Source: Blastocatellia bacterium AA13 | GTDB lineage: Bacteria; Acidobacteriota; Blastocatellia; UBA7656 | NCBI GenBank assembly: GCA_003222245.1 | Contig: QHVH01000008.1 | Span: 186,001-250,000 of the forward strand | Direction: 5' to 3' | Length of the DNA stretch: 64,000 nucleotides | Part shown: positions 43,643 to 52,065 of the stretch, in pieces | How the letters are laid out: the number at the start of each line of letters is the position of its first letter | How positions within the stretch are numbered: the stretch's first letter is position 1 | The notes under the pieces: generated by a model | Seen by the model: only the letters and a program-made list of their open reading frames with translations | What the model was told of the DNA's origin: nothing | Databases searched by the model: none | Made by a program: the position numbers and the translations under genes

Positions 43643-44695
43643 ATGAGAGTCCTGATCACAGGCGGCGCCGGATTCATTGGCTCACATCTGGCCGAGCGGC
43701 ATCTCGAACGCGGAGACGAAGTATATATCCTCGACGACTTGTCCACCGGCTCGATCGACAACATCAATCACCTGAAGACCGACCCGCGCTTTAACTACAA
43801 CATCGATTCCGTGACCAACTGGCATCTAACCGCCGAACTGGTGGATCGATGTGATCTCATCTATCACCTGGCGGCCGCGGTAGGGGTGCGCTTAATTGTC
43901 GAGAGCCCCGTCCGTACCATTGAGACCAACATCCGCGGCACTGAAATAGTGCTGAGTCTCGCTGCAAAGAAGCGAAAACGCGTCCTGATCGCATCAACCT
44001 CCGAGGTGTATGGCAAGCGAGAGGTCGTGCCTTTCCGCGAAGACGACGACCTTGTGATGGGCCCGACTAGCAAGGGTAGATGGAGCTACGCCTGCTCAAA
44101 GGCAATCGATGAATTTCTCGCGATTGCATACTGGAAAGAGAAGCGTGTGCCGACAATCATCGTCCGCCTGTTCAATACCGTGGGACCTCGACAGACCGGG
44201 CGCTACGGTATGGTCATTCCGAATCTCGTGCGCCAGGCCCTTGTCGGCGACGACCTCACGGTTTTCGGAGATGGAAATCAGAGCCGATGCTTCACGCATG
44301 TTTCGGATGCCGTCACGGCTCTGATCGGGGTCGCGTGTCATTCGGAATCCCCGGGCCAGGTTTATAACATCGGCAGCAATCGCGAGGTTTCGATCATGGA
44401 GCTCGCTGAACGCATAAAGTACCTTACCGGTTCCTCTTCCCCGATTGTAAAGGTTCCTTACGACAAGGCATACGAAGAGGGCTTCGAGGACATGATGCGG
44501 CGCGTGCCTGATCTCTCGAAGATAAACGCCCTGATCGGATATGAACCGAAGGTCGGTCTCGACGAAATCCTCACCAGCGTCATCGCGTATCAACGCGAAA
44601 AGCTGTCCGACTCGACGCAGTTCGCCTGGCCTAGCATCTGGCAAGGCAGGGAGCGGCCTAGTTCGAATCAGGGTTCTGTGAACGAAGGTGCGTAG
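43643..44695 (+). CDS. NAD-dependent sugar-nucleotide epimerase/dehydratase (SDR)
   Basis: This extended SDR enzyme begins MRVLITGGAGFIGSHLAE, with the NAD loop GGAGFIG. The catalytic Ser/Thr lies in IASTSEVYG and the Tyr-Lys pair in YACSKAIDE (YxxxK). It resembles UDP-glucose 4-epimerases and UDP-glucuronate decarboxylases, so it supplies a changed sugar nucleotide in the cytoplasm, likely as donor for the A-family or GT4 enzymes. The exact reaction is not set by sequence alone. GGAGGAGG stands close upstream. The receptor gene follows after 2 bases. Confidence 0.9.
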   Translation: MRVLITGGAGFIGSHLAERHLERGDEVYILDDLSTGSIDNINHLKTDPRFNYNIDSVTNWHLTAELVDRCDLIYHLAAAVGVRLIVESPVRTIETNIRGTEIVLSLAAKKRKRVLIASTSEVYGKREVVPFREDDDLVMGPTSKGRWSYACSKAIDEFLAIAYWKEKRVPTIIVRLFNTVGPRQTGRYGMVIPNLVRQALVGDDLTVFGDGNQSRCFTHVSDAVTALIGVACHSESPGQVYNIGSNREVSIMELAERIKYLTGSSSPIVKVPYDKAYEEGFEDMMRRVPDLSKINALIGYEPKVGLDEILTSVIAYQREKLSDSTQFAWPSIWQGRERPSSNQGSVNEGA

Positions 44696-44697
44696 AG

Positions 44698-47600
44698 ATG
44701 CTCAGAGCAGCGGTAATGAATCTGAACCGGAATAAATCGTCGCGATGCGATTCTCATGCGCTTCCGTTATGCGTACGAGCTGCGGGCGCAGCCGTCGGGT
44801 GCCTGGTCCTGTTCGTAAGCGCGCTCGCGCAGACTAATACAGCGCAACTGATGGCAACGGTCAAGGACGCTGGAGGCGCGGTGCTGCCGAACGCATCCGT
44901 AACTCTGGTTCACGCCGCGAGCGGAGTCAAATTCGAACGTATATCGAACGAGTCAGGAGCCGTCTTCTTTCCATCACTGCCGGTCGGCGAGTACACAATC
45001 TCTATCGAACGCGACGGCTTCAAAAGATTGGTGCGGAGCGGAATCGTTCTTCAGCTCGGGCAGACAGTGAATCTTGACTTCACGCTTGAGGTCGGGGCTG
45101 TAACCGATCAGGTCACGATCACCGGGAGCGAAGCGCTTCTGCAAAGCACGACTGCAGAGATCAGCGATGTAATCGACAAGGAAAAGGTCATTGCGCTTCC
45201 GTTGAATGGAAGGCAGTTCCTGCAGTTGGCATTGCTGAGCGAAGGCGTAATAAAGCCGCCCGGAGGTACGCGCGGCGCCGCTTTGCAGCAGGCCGGAGAT
45301 CTCGTGAATGTTGGAGGACAGAGAAGCGGCCATAACATCTATTTACTCGACGGCGTGAAGGTCACCGATGAATATCTCAACAATCTCGTCATCAGCCCGT
45401 CGGTGGAAGCGATACGCGAATTCAAGATTCAAAAGTCGATGTATTCGCCTGAATTCGGAGGAAAGGCGTCGGCCCTCATCAACGTGGCCACCAAAGCCGG
45501 GACGAATGCTTTTCACGGAAGCTTGTTCGAGTTCTTCAGAAACGAAGTGCTCGACGCGAAGAATTTCTTCGACAATCCCAACAAGCCGATACCTCCATTT
45601 CGCCAGAACCAGTTTGGATTTGCAGGGGGAGGTCCGATCCTCATTCCGCGCATCTATGACGGCCGAAACAAGAGCTTCTTCTTCGTCAACTACGAGGGCC
45701 AGCGCAGCAGCCGCTCGGTTACGAAGACTTTCTCGGCGCCTTCGGCTGCCGCGAGGCTCGGCGATTTTTCTCATAGCTCAACAATCTACGACCCTTCGAG
45801 AGTGGACTCATCCGGAAGACGGCTTCCGTTCTCGGGCAACATCATTCCCGCCGGCCAACTCGATCCGGTCGCGCTCGCGATTCTTGCAAAAGTTCCGCTT
45901 CCAAATCTACCGGGCGAAGTTCAGAACCTCGTGAGTGCGGTCGGAGAGACGAATGACGTAGACCAGTTCAATCTGCGCTTCGACGGCCAGTTGACTCCGC
46001 GAGACTCGGTATTCGCAAGATTGAGTATCTACAACGCACAGTCGTTTCAGCCGTTCGGGACGAGTCAGTTGAACGAGAGTCTTATTCCGGGCTTTGGCCG
46101 GCAGGTCGCCACAAGTACCTCGAATATCGCACTGAGTCATACTCGGATCATCAGCGCGAATCTGTTGAATGAGGTTCGATTTGGCTGGCTTGGCGTGTCG
46201 GGAGGACAACTGAGCGAGAATGCAGGATCGGATTTCGCTTCAAGAGCAGGGCTTCAAGGGGTGACGAACGATCCGCGCGACAGCGGCTTTCCGCAGATTT
46301 CTTTTGCCGGGTTATACAGCGCGATCGGCGATCCAACGACCTTTGTCTCAAGGCGAGATTCCGACTTTGAGTTGTTCGACAACGTGCTGCTTCGCCGCGG
46401 AAACCACACGATGAAGTTTGGAGCCTACTGGTTTCATTTCGCGTTTCGCCCGTCGAATCCCGATACTGCGCGCGGCAGCTTCGCCTTCACAAACAAGTGG
46501 ACTTCCTCAGCAGTCGGAGCCGTGGACGGCAACGCGTTCGCCGATTTTCTCCTGGGTTACCCGACCACGGCGCAGGTAGGCCTCGGTCGCGGAGAAGAAG
46601 ACGGCCGAACGAATTGGCTGCATTTCTACGCGCAAGACGACTGGAGTGTAACTCGAAACCTCACGATTAACGCGGGATTGAGATTTGAGCTCAACCAGCA
46701 GATGGTCGATGTGAACAACGGGCTCTCGGCAATCGATTTGTCGGTTCCCGGCGGCCGGATCGTGATTGCTTCGGATGATCATGGAAACATCTCACCGACC
46801 GCGGCGCCTTTGCTTCCGCTGTTGCCGCTGCCTTACGTCACATCTGAGGCTGCCGGTTGGGATCGAAGCCTGCTTCGGCTAAATTACAACCGCTTCGCTC
46901 CAAGGCTGGGACTTGCCTGGAAGCTCCCAGGAAAATCCGAAACGGTTGTCAGAGCCGGGTTCGGAGTCTTCTTGAATCAATGGGCCTACAGCGTTCAGCA
47001 GGCTCTCGCGCGAAATCTACCGTTCTTCATCGTCAAGAGCATCAACACAGCGGCGGATGCTAGAAACCCTGCTTTCACCACTGAAAACATCCTGACTTCA
47101 AACGCCCTTGGCACGGTCGGCGGCAATAACATGGATCACGACTATCGGATCGAATACAACGAAGCGTGGACTCTCAGCATTCAAGGTCTGTTGACGACCA
47201 ATACGCTAATCGAGGTTTCTTACATCGGCTCTCGAACGATAGGCGCGGACAGCTCCACGGTGCGAAACGTACCACTTCCCGGGCCCGGTCCGATCAATCA
47301 GCGCAGGCCCATCCCGGTCTTGAGCGGGTTCAATACTATTCGATGGGACGGGTGGTCTGCTTACAACGCCTTAACTTTCAAGATCGAACGGCGGTTGGCG
47401 CGCGGCGTAAGCTTCGCGGCGAACTATACCTGGTCCAAGTCCATTGATGATGCGTCCGATCCCGGAGCGACTACGTTTGAAACTAATCTTCCGCAGAATG
47501 TACGCGATCTCCCATCGGAACGGGCTCTGTCGAGCTTCGATCACCGACACAGATTCGTCGGGACCTTTTCTTATGACCTTCCATTCGGGTCCGGCGCTAC

Positions 47601-48063
47601 GGGCGCCAGAGCAGCCCTACTAAAGGGATGGCAGGTGAGCGGAATCGCCACGGTGCAGAGCGGCGCGCCGTTCACCGTTAATCTGGGCGTCGATCGCGCT
47701 AACATAGGCGCCGGCCCCGCTCAGCGCCCGAACTTATTGCGTGATCCGAATCTAAGCAGCGGGAAGAGTCCCGAAGCGTGGTTCGATACATCGGCCTTTT
47801 CGCTTCCCGATCAATTCAGCTTCGGAAACGCGGGCCGAAACATCGTCTTCGCGCCGGGGTTCACCAATATGGACCTGTCGCTTCAAAAGGAGACACGGTT
47901 ACACGAGGCTTTGAAGCTGAAGCTCCGCGCCGAAGTCTTCAACGTATTCAATCATCCGAATTTCGATGTGCCGAACCGAATAGCTTTTACGCCGAGCTTC
48001 GGTCGCATCTCGAGCGCCGAGCCGTCGCGCCAGATTCAGTTGGCCTTGAAGCTGGAGTTTTAA
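44698..48063 (+). CDS. Oar-like TonB-dependent outer-membrane receptor
   Basis: The 1,121-residue protein has a signal region (GAAVGCLVLFVSALA, cut before QTN). A carboxypeptidase-regulatory (CarboxypepD_reg) domain follows (ATVKDAGGAVLPNASVTLV), then a plug (NVGGQRSGHNIYLLDGV...INVATKAGTNAFHGSLFEFF) and a long barrel that ends LALKLEF with a terminal Phe. This is the Oar-like type, abundant in Acidobacteriota. It could import the cluster product or a complex of it, or act in outer-membrane glycan handling. It is embedded in the same operon-like run (2 bases after the epimerase, 12 before C2), which argues for a tie to this locus. Confidence 0.93.
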   Translation: MLRAAVMNLNRNKSSRCDSHALPLCVRAAGAAVGCLVLFVSALAQTNTAQLMATVKDAGGAVLPNASVTLVHAASGVKFERISNESGAVFFPSLPVGEYTISIERDGFKRLVRSGIVLQLGQTVNLDFTLEVGAVTDQVTITGSEALLQSTTAEISDVIDKEKVIALPLNGRQFLQLALLSEGVIKPPGGTRGAALQQAGDLVNVGGQRSGHNIYLLDGVKVTDEYLNNLVISPSVEAIREFKIQKSMYSPEFGGKASALINVATKAGTNAFHGSLFEFFRNEVLDAKNFFDNPNKPIPPFRQNQFGFAGGGPILIPRIYDGRNKSFFFVNYEGQRSSRSVTKTFSAPSAAARLGDFSHSSTIYDPSRVDSSGRRLPFSGNIIPAGQLDPVALAILAKVPLPNLPGEVQNLVSAVGETNDVDQFNLRFDGQLTPRDSVFARLSIYNAQSFQPFGTSQLNESLIPGFGRQVATSTSNIALSHTRIISANLLNEVRFGWLGVSGGQLSENAGSDFASRAGLQGVTNDPRDSGFPQISFAGLYSAIGDPTTFVSRRDSDFELFDNVLLRRGNHTMKFGAYWFHFAFRPSNPDTARGSFAFTNKWTSSAVGAVDGNAFADFLLGYPTTAQVGLGRGEEDGRTNWLHFYAQDDWSVTRNLTINAGLRFELNQQMVDVNNGLSAIDLSVPGGRIVIASDDHGNISPTAAPLLPLLPLPYVTSEAAGWDRSLLRLNYNRFAPRLGLAWKLPGKSETVVRAGFGVFLNQWAYSVQQALARNLPFFIVKSINTAADARNPAFTTENILTSNALGTVGGNNMDHDYRIEYNEAWTLSIQGLLTTNTLIEVSYIGSRTIGADSSTVRNVPLPGPGPINQRRPIPVLSGFNTIRWDGWSAYNALTFKIERRLARGVSFAANYTWSKSIDDASDPGATTFETNLPQNVRDLPSERALSSFDHRHRFVGTFSYDLPFGSGATGARAALLKGWQVSGIATVQSGAPFTVNLGVDRANIGAGPAQRPNLLRDPNLSSGKSPEAWFDTSAFSLPDQFSFGNAGRNIVFAPGFTNMDLSLQKETRLHEALKLKLRAEVFNVFNHPNFDVPNRIAFTPSFGRISSAEPSRQIQLALKLEF

Positions 48064-48075
48064 TTCGAGGAATCG

Positions 48076-48639
48076 ATGTCCGTGATCATCAATCAGTACG
48101 ACAACGCGATTGTTTCGCCGATGGCGGATTCCTCGTCCGACGCTCTTTTCGTGAGTTGGCTCAGGGAGAAGGGTATCGAGGGAAAAACAATCTTTCACTG
48201 GGGATCAGGACAGGATCACGTCGTCGAAAGAGACAACTATGAGCGCGGTAATCCAAATGAAATTATCTCCGTTGTCGGATCACGCGAGGAGCACGATTTC
48301 TACATAGAATTCATAACCGACTTTCCGGGCGCTGCCACTCATTACAAGGTGATGTTCGCGGACATCTACACTCTCAGCGCTCGCATGCTCCCGTCATTCG
48401 ATCTCGTGACGCTGTTTCATCTGTGTCAGTCGCCCGAAAGGAAACCGAGCGCTCACGCTCCGTTGACCGACAAGACGCTACTCGTCCTCTTTCTGTCGAG
48501 ACTCAATCCTGAGGGGCGCCTGTTGTTTTCGAAGCACACCGCCGATTCGCAACGGCTGCCCGGCGAATTCATCAGGCAGCGGAGAATGGCGGTTGATGAG
48601 GAAAGCGAATCGCTTTTGGTTTGCCGTCGAACCTGGTAA
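48076..48639 (+). CDS. C-family small Rossmann/methyltransferase-like protein, copy 2
   Basis: Second C paralogue, the shortest (187 residues). It keeps TIFHWGSGQDHVVE for the glycine loop, YERGNPNEIISVVGS, THYKVMFADIYTLSARMLP, FDLVTLFHLCQS and VDEESESLLVCR. Its loop is the most altered (HWGSGQDHVVE against HFGTGEHHIVG), and the N-terminal CPCD motif of copies 1 and 3 is missing, replaced by SSSDALFVSWL. It may act on a different acceptor, or be a non-catalytic partner. A-family copy 3 follows. Confidence 0.62.
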   Translation: MSVIINQYDNAIVSPMADSSSDALFVSWLREKGIEGKTIFHWGSGQDHVVERDNYERGNPNEIISVVGSREEHDFYIEFITDFPGAATHYKVMFADIYTLSARMLPSFDLVTLFHLCQSPERKPSAHAPLTDKTLLVLFLSRLNPEGRLLFSKHTADSQRLPGEFIRQRRMAVDEESESLLVCRRTW

Positions 48640-48665
48640 CGGCCGAACTGAATTGGAGAACCGTA

Positions 48666-49508
48666 GTGTTGCGGAAAATAGATGAGCTGCCAGTGGTGCT
48701 GACAAGCTTCGCGTACCGAAGCGAGTACTTTCCCGAGCTTGACGGCATGCTGGCGACGATAAAGGAGCATCACCCGGAGTGGGGCATCATCGCGGGAAAG
48801 GGTCCGGTTCCCGGCGCCGCACTGCCGACACTCGAAGTTGTATCTCTGGCCGGCAACCTCCATTGGGCGCTGCCGGTTCCATTGAACCTTGATGGAAGCG
48901 AAGATGACTGGCGCAAAGTTACAAGGATGAAGGCGTGGTGGATGTCACGGGTATGGCATCACCTAGCTGCATTGGAAGAAAGCGAACCGCGGCGCGTGAT
49001 TTGGCTCGATGCCGATGCAAGGCTAAACGGCAAGCTCGATATCGAGCTCGAGCCAGAGCGCGAGACAATCGCCGCGCCTCGCGATCTCGATCCCGACTAT
49101 CCCGATCTCGACATCATTTGCAGCGGGTTGCTGTTCGTTCAGGGCGCGGCAGGGGGGCCTGTCGAGCGAATTCTCGATCGGTGGTCGAGCGCCTGCCTTG
49201 CGCAGATTCAGGATCTGCGGCCTCCCACGGTTCCCTGGCTTGATGGAGACCAGGAAGTGCTGAATGAAGTAATAGCCGATCTGTCCGATCTGAAGGATGA
49301 ATACAAGCTGCTCAAGTTGGAACACGACAAGTACGCCGCTTATGCCAATCGGGATGGCACCACGCTGCCTGGCGCGCTGGTCGATCAGTGGCAGATGAGC
49401 CGAAAGATGAAATTTCCGGAATGCCGCGAGCGTGACTGGCCTCCACCGGAGGAGGCCCGTCGCCGAGCCGACAGAGAAAAACGAAATTATGGAGTGAGCG
49501 TCGAATAG
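48666..49508 (+). CDS. A-family GT-A-like glycosyltransferase, copy 3
   Basis: Third A paralogue (about 281 residues). It has LPVVLTSFAYRSEYF, KEHHPEWGIIAGKGPVPG, KAWWMSRVW, LDADARLNGKLDIEL, ICSGLLFVQGAAGG, PWLDGDQEVL and WPPPEEARRRA. It groups with copy 2 by its LDADARL motif. A GTG at 48666 with GGAG eight bases before is the best start; an ATG at 48621 would overlap the C2 gene by 19 bases and add an unrelated leader. The stop is nine bases before the dehydratase gene. Confidence 0.7.
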   Translation: MLRKIDELPVVLTSFAYRSEYFPELDGMLATIKEHHPEWGIIAGKGPVPGAALPTLEVVSLAGNLHWALPVPLNLDGSEDDWRKVTRMKAWWMSRVWHHLAALEESEPRRVIWLDADARLNGKLDIELEPERETIAAPRDLDPDYPDLDIICSGLLFVQGAAGGPVERILDRWSSACLAQIQDLRPPTVPWLDGDQEVLNEVIADLSDLKDEYKLLKLEHDKYAAYANRDGTTLPGALVDQWQMSRKMKFPECRERDWPPPEEARRRADREKRNYGVSVE

Positions 49509-49517
49509 GAGGGCCGT

Positions 49518-50426
49518 ATGAACCAACTTACTGGCAATGTTCTGATCACCGGTGGTTCAGGAACGCTGGGGAATGCGATCGTGCGCACCGCGAAGGCCGA
49601 GCGATGGGATTGCTCCTTTACGATCTTTAGCCGTTCGGAGCTTCGACAGGCCCAAATGCGAATGAGCCATTCCGATTGCCGATATATTCTGGGCGACGTC
49701 AGGGATGAGGATCGGCTCGCTTCGGCAATTTGCGGTCACGATCTGGTCATACACGCTGCGGCGATGAAGCGAGTGCCCGAGTGCGAGCTTTACCCGGAGG
49801 AGTGTTTCCAGACCAACTTCATAGGAAGCTCCAACGTCATTCACGCGTGCATAAGGCACGGTATCAAGAAATGCATTGGAATCAGCACGGACAAAGCGGT
49901 CAGGGCAGTTACCGCATACGGAGCTTCAAAGCTGGCAATGGAAAAGCTTTTTCTTGCACAGGCTTCGCAGCCCTGCGCCTTCACGATCGTTAGATATGGA
50001 AACGTCGTCGCGTCAAACGGAAGCGTAGTCCCCCTATGGCGCAAACAGACGGAAGCGGGACGGCCCATCGAGATAACAGACAGGAGATGCACGCGGTTTT
50101 GGATGGCGCCTAGCGACGCCGTGGCGTTGATTGCTCGAGCAATAAACGCGTCCGACAGCCCCATCATTGTTCCTAAAATGGGGGCGCTTTCGCTCGTTGA
50201 AATGGCGGAGATGATTGCTCCGGGCGCGCAGGTCAAAGAGGTCGGGCTGAGGTCCTGCGAAAAACTTCACGAAGATCTGGTTCATACCGACGAGCCCGCC
50301 GTCGATCAGGACGGCCATTTTATCATCGGTAGAGGTCGAACCGGCTCCTCCTATACCAGCGAAATGGCGTTTCGTCTAAATCGAAAACAGTTTCTGGGAA
50401 TGCTCGACGAAGCGGAGAACTACTGA
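49518..50426 (+). CDS. CapD/PseB-like UDP-sugar 4,6-dehydratase
   Basis: This 302-residue SDR enzyme has the short cytoplasmic CapD form: VLITGGSGTLGNAIVRTA (GGxGxxG), HAAAMKRVPECELYPEE, ISTDKAVRAVTAYGASKLAMEK (active-site Asp-Lys and YxxxK) and VRYGNVVASNGSVVPLW. The HAA(M)K and STDKA motifs are those of PseB/FlaA1 inverting 4,6-dehydratases, which turn UDP-GlcNAc to a 4-keto-6-deoxy sugar. It probably starts a deoxy- or aminosugar path, though no aminotransferase is seen nearby. GGAGGG precedes the ATG. Confidence 0.88.
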   Translation: MNQLTGNVLITGGSGTLGNAIVRTAKAERWDCSFTIFSRSELRQAQMRMSHSDCRYILGDVRDEDRLASAICGHDLVIHAAAMKRVPECELYPEECFQTNFIGSSNVIHACIRHGIKKCIGISTDKAVRAVTAYGASKLAMEKLFLAQASQPCAFTIVRYGNVVASNGSVVPLWRKQTEAGRPIEITDRRCTRFWMAPSDAVALIARAINASDSPIIVPKMGALSLVEMAEMIAPGAQVKEVGLRSCEKLHEDLVHTDEPAVDQDGHFIIGRGRTGSSYTSEMAFRLNRKQFLGMLDEAENY

Positions 50427-50437
50427 GAGGAGAAGCG

Positions 50438-51277
50438 ATGACCGAGCGAATAGATAAGCTGCCTGTTGTTCTCACGAGCTTCGCTTACAGAGAGGAATAT
50501 TTTCGGGAGTTGGACGGATTGCTGACCACGGTAAGAGAGCACCATCCCGACTGGCTTATTGTCGCCGGAAGAGGTCCCGTGTCGGGGCTGCCGCCGGGAA
50601 GCATGGAGGTAGAGTCTCCGTGGGGTACGCATCGATGGACGCCGCCGGTCGCGCTTGATGTAAACGACTTTGAAACGGCTTTCTTCAATATAGTGAGCCT
50701 GAAGCCGTGGTGGATATCTCAAGTGTGGCGGATGTGTTCTCTGCCCGATGACGGCCGGCTTAAGCGGGTTTTGTGGTCGGATGCCGACAACAGGTTCAAC
50801 GGACCGCTGGATATAGAGCTTCAACCCGACTCGGAACTGGTATCAGGGTGCTGGTCACAAAATCGCGAAATGATTTGCGGAGGACTGCTTCTATTTCAGG
50901 GGAAATCCGACGGCACGATCCACAGGCTCATAGACGAGTGGTCTCAGGACTGCCTTGGTTACACTGTGACTCCACCGCCCGTGGGCAAGGAAAACCATCC
51001 TGAAGATCAAGAACGGCTCACCGAATTGCTCGGGGCCTTTCCGTATCGCGGTGGTGAAATCGAGGTGCTCAAGCTGGATATAAACAAATATCTCTGCTGT
51101 CCGACAGACGGAGACAAGATCGAGAGGCGAGGGCTCGTCGAAAGCTGGTATATGAGCGCCCGGATGCAACGGCCGGAAAATCGCAATCGGAACTGGCCTC
51201 CCCCCGAAGAGTATAGACGGCATGCGATGATAGGAGATTCAATTCCAGACGCAAATTGGGATCCGTATGAGAGCTAA
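50438..51277 (+). CDS. A-family GT-A-like glycosyltransferase, copy 4
   Basis: Fourth A paralogue (279 residues). It reads LPVVLTSFAYREEYF, REHHPDWLIVAGRGPVSG, KPWWISQVW, SDADNRFNGPLDIEL, ICGGLLLFQGKS, HPEDQERLTELLG and WPPPEEYRRHAM. It pairs with copy 1 by the SDADNRFNGPLD motif and differs where copies 1-3 have PW.(D/G)(D/G)EVL. AGGAG lies seven bases before the ATG. Together with C3 it closes the glycosyl part of the cluster. Confidence 0.7.
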   Translation: MTERIDKLPVVLTSFAYREEYFRELDGLLTTVREHHPDWLIVAGRGPVSGLPPGSMEVESPWGTHRWTPPVALDVNDFETAFFNIVSLKPWWISQVWRMCSLPDDGRLKRVLWSDADNRFNGPLDIELQPDSELVSGCWSQNREMICGGLLLFQGKSDGTIHRLIDEWSQDCLGYTVTPPPVGKENHPEDQERLTELLGAFPYRGGEIEVLKLDINKYLCCPTDGDKIERRGLVESWYMSARMQRPENRNRNWPPPEEYRRHAMIGDSIPDANWDPYES

Positions 51278-51345
51278 TCAAAATTTGTTTTTGAGGGCTC
51301 TTGAATCTCAGTGCGTCTCAGGGCGTTAGTGTAAGAGAGTGACGC

Positions 51346-51924
51346 ATGGAGCTCTGCACTTTCAAAAAAGCGTGGCCCCTGACCGTAGATTGCTGTCCGT
51401 GTGATGTGCATTTTATCCAATACCTCGAGGAAAGAAATCTCGTCGGCAAGTCGATCTTCCATTTCGGTACTGGAGAACATCATCTGGTCGGCAAGAACAA
51501 CTATGAGCGAGGAAATCCCAACGAGGTTCTGGCTTTGACTGCCTGCCGCGAAGAACACGACATCTATATAGACTACATCGTCAGGAATCCGCTTGCGGCA
51601 AATTATTACAAGGTTCTGTTCGGAGACATACACACTCTGAGCCCCCGGTTGCTCCCCGCGTTCGACCTTGTGACCCTGTTTCACTTATGCGAGACCTGGG
51701 ATGAACAGGTAGCGGAATATGCACGATTGGACGGCGCGGAAATCGTCTCGCTATTTTTGTCTAAGCTTAATCCCGGAGGAAGAATTTTCTTTTTTCCTCA
51801 GTCCCACGGCTATTCAGGAGACAACACGGATGCGGGGGACATCGTCAGGAACTTCCTGTCGAACAATGAAATGGCGGTTGAGGAAGAGTACGAGAGCTTG
51901 CTGATATGCAGGACTCCATTTTGA
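51346..51924 (+). CDS. C-family small Rossmann/methyltransferase-like protein, copy 3
   Basis: Third C paralogue (192 residues). It has CCPCDVHFIQYLEERNLVG, SIFHFGTGEHHLVG, YERGNPNEVLALTAC, NYYKVLFGDIHTLSPRLLP, FDLVTLFHLCETWDE and VEEEYESLLICR. It is nearest to copy 1, with the same CPCDVHF lead and GTGEHH loop, but lacks copy 1's insertion. A 68-base gap with no clear signal precedes it. It is followed by the two exporter genes. Confidence 0.65.
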   Translation: MELCTFKKAWPLTVDCCPCDVHFIQYLEERNLVGKSIFHFGTGEHHLVGKNNYERGNPNEVLALTACREEHDIYIDYIVRNPLAANYYKVLFGDIHTLSPRLLPAFDLVTLFHLCETWDEQVAEYARLDGAEIVSLFLSKLNPGGRIFFFPQSHGYSGDNTDAGDIVRNFLSNNEMAVEEEYESLLICRTPF

Positions 51925-52065
51925 TTCGCGGCGCGCCGAAGCGATCCGACATCCGAATCGTGCGGCCGTTTTCCGCAAGCTGGGTTCCCATCGAAAGTCG
52001 CACAATCTCACGTGATGAAAGCGTTCCGAAGCGAAGTGAATCGTTCAATCGACGCGGAAGACGTT

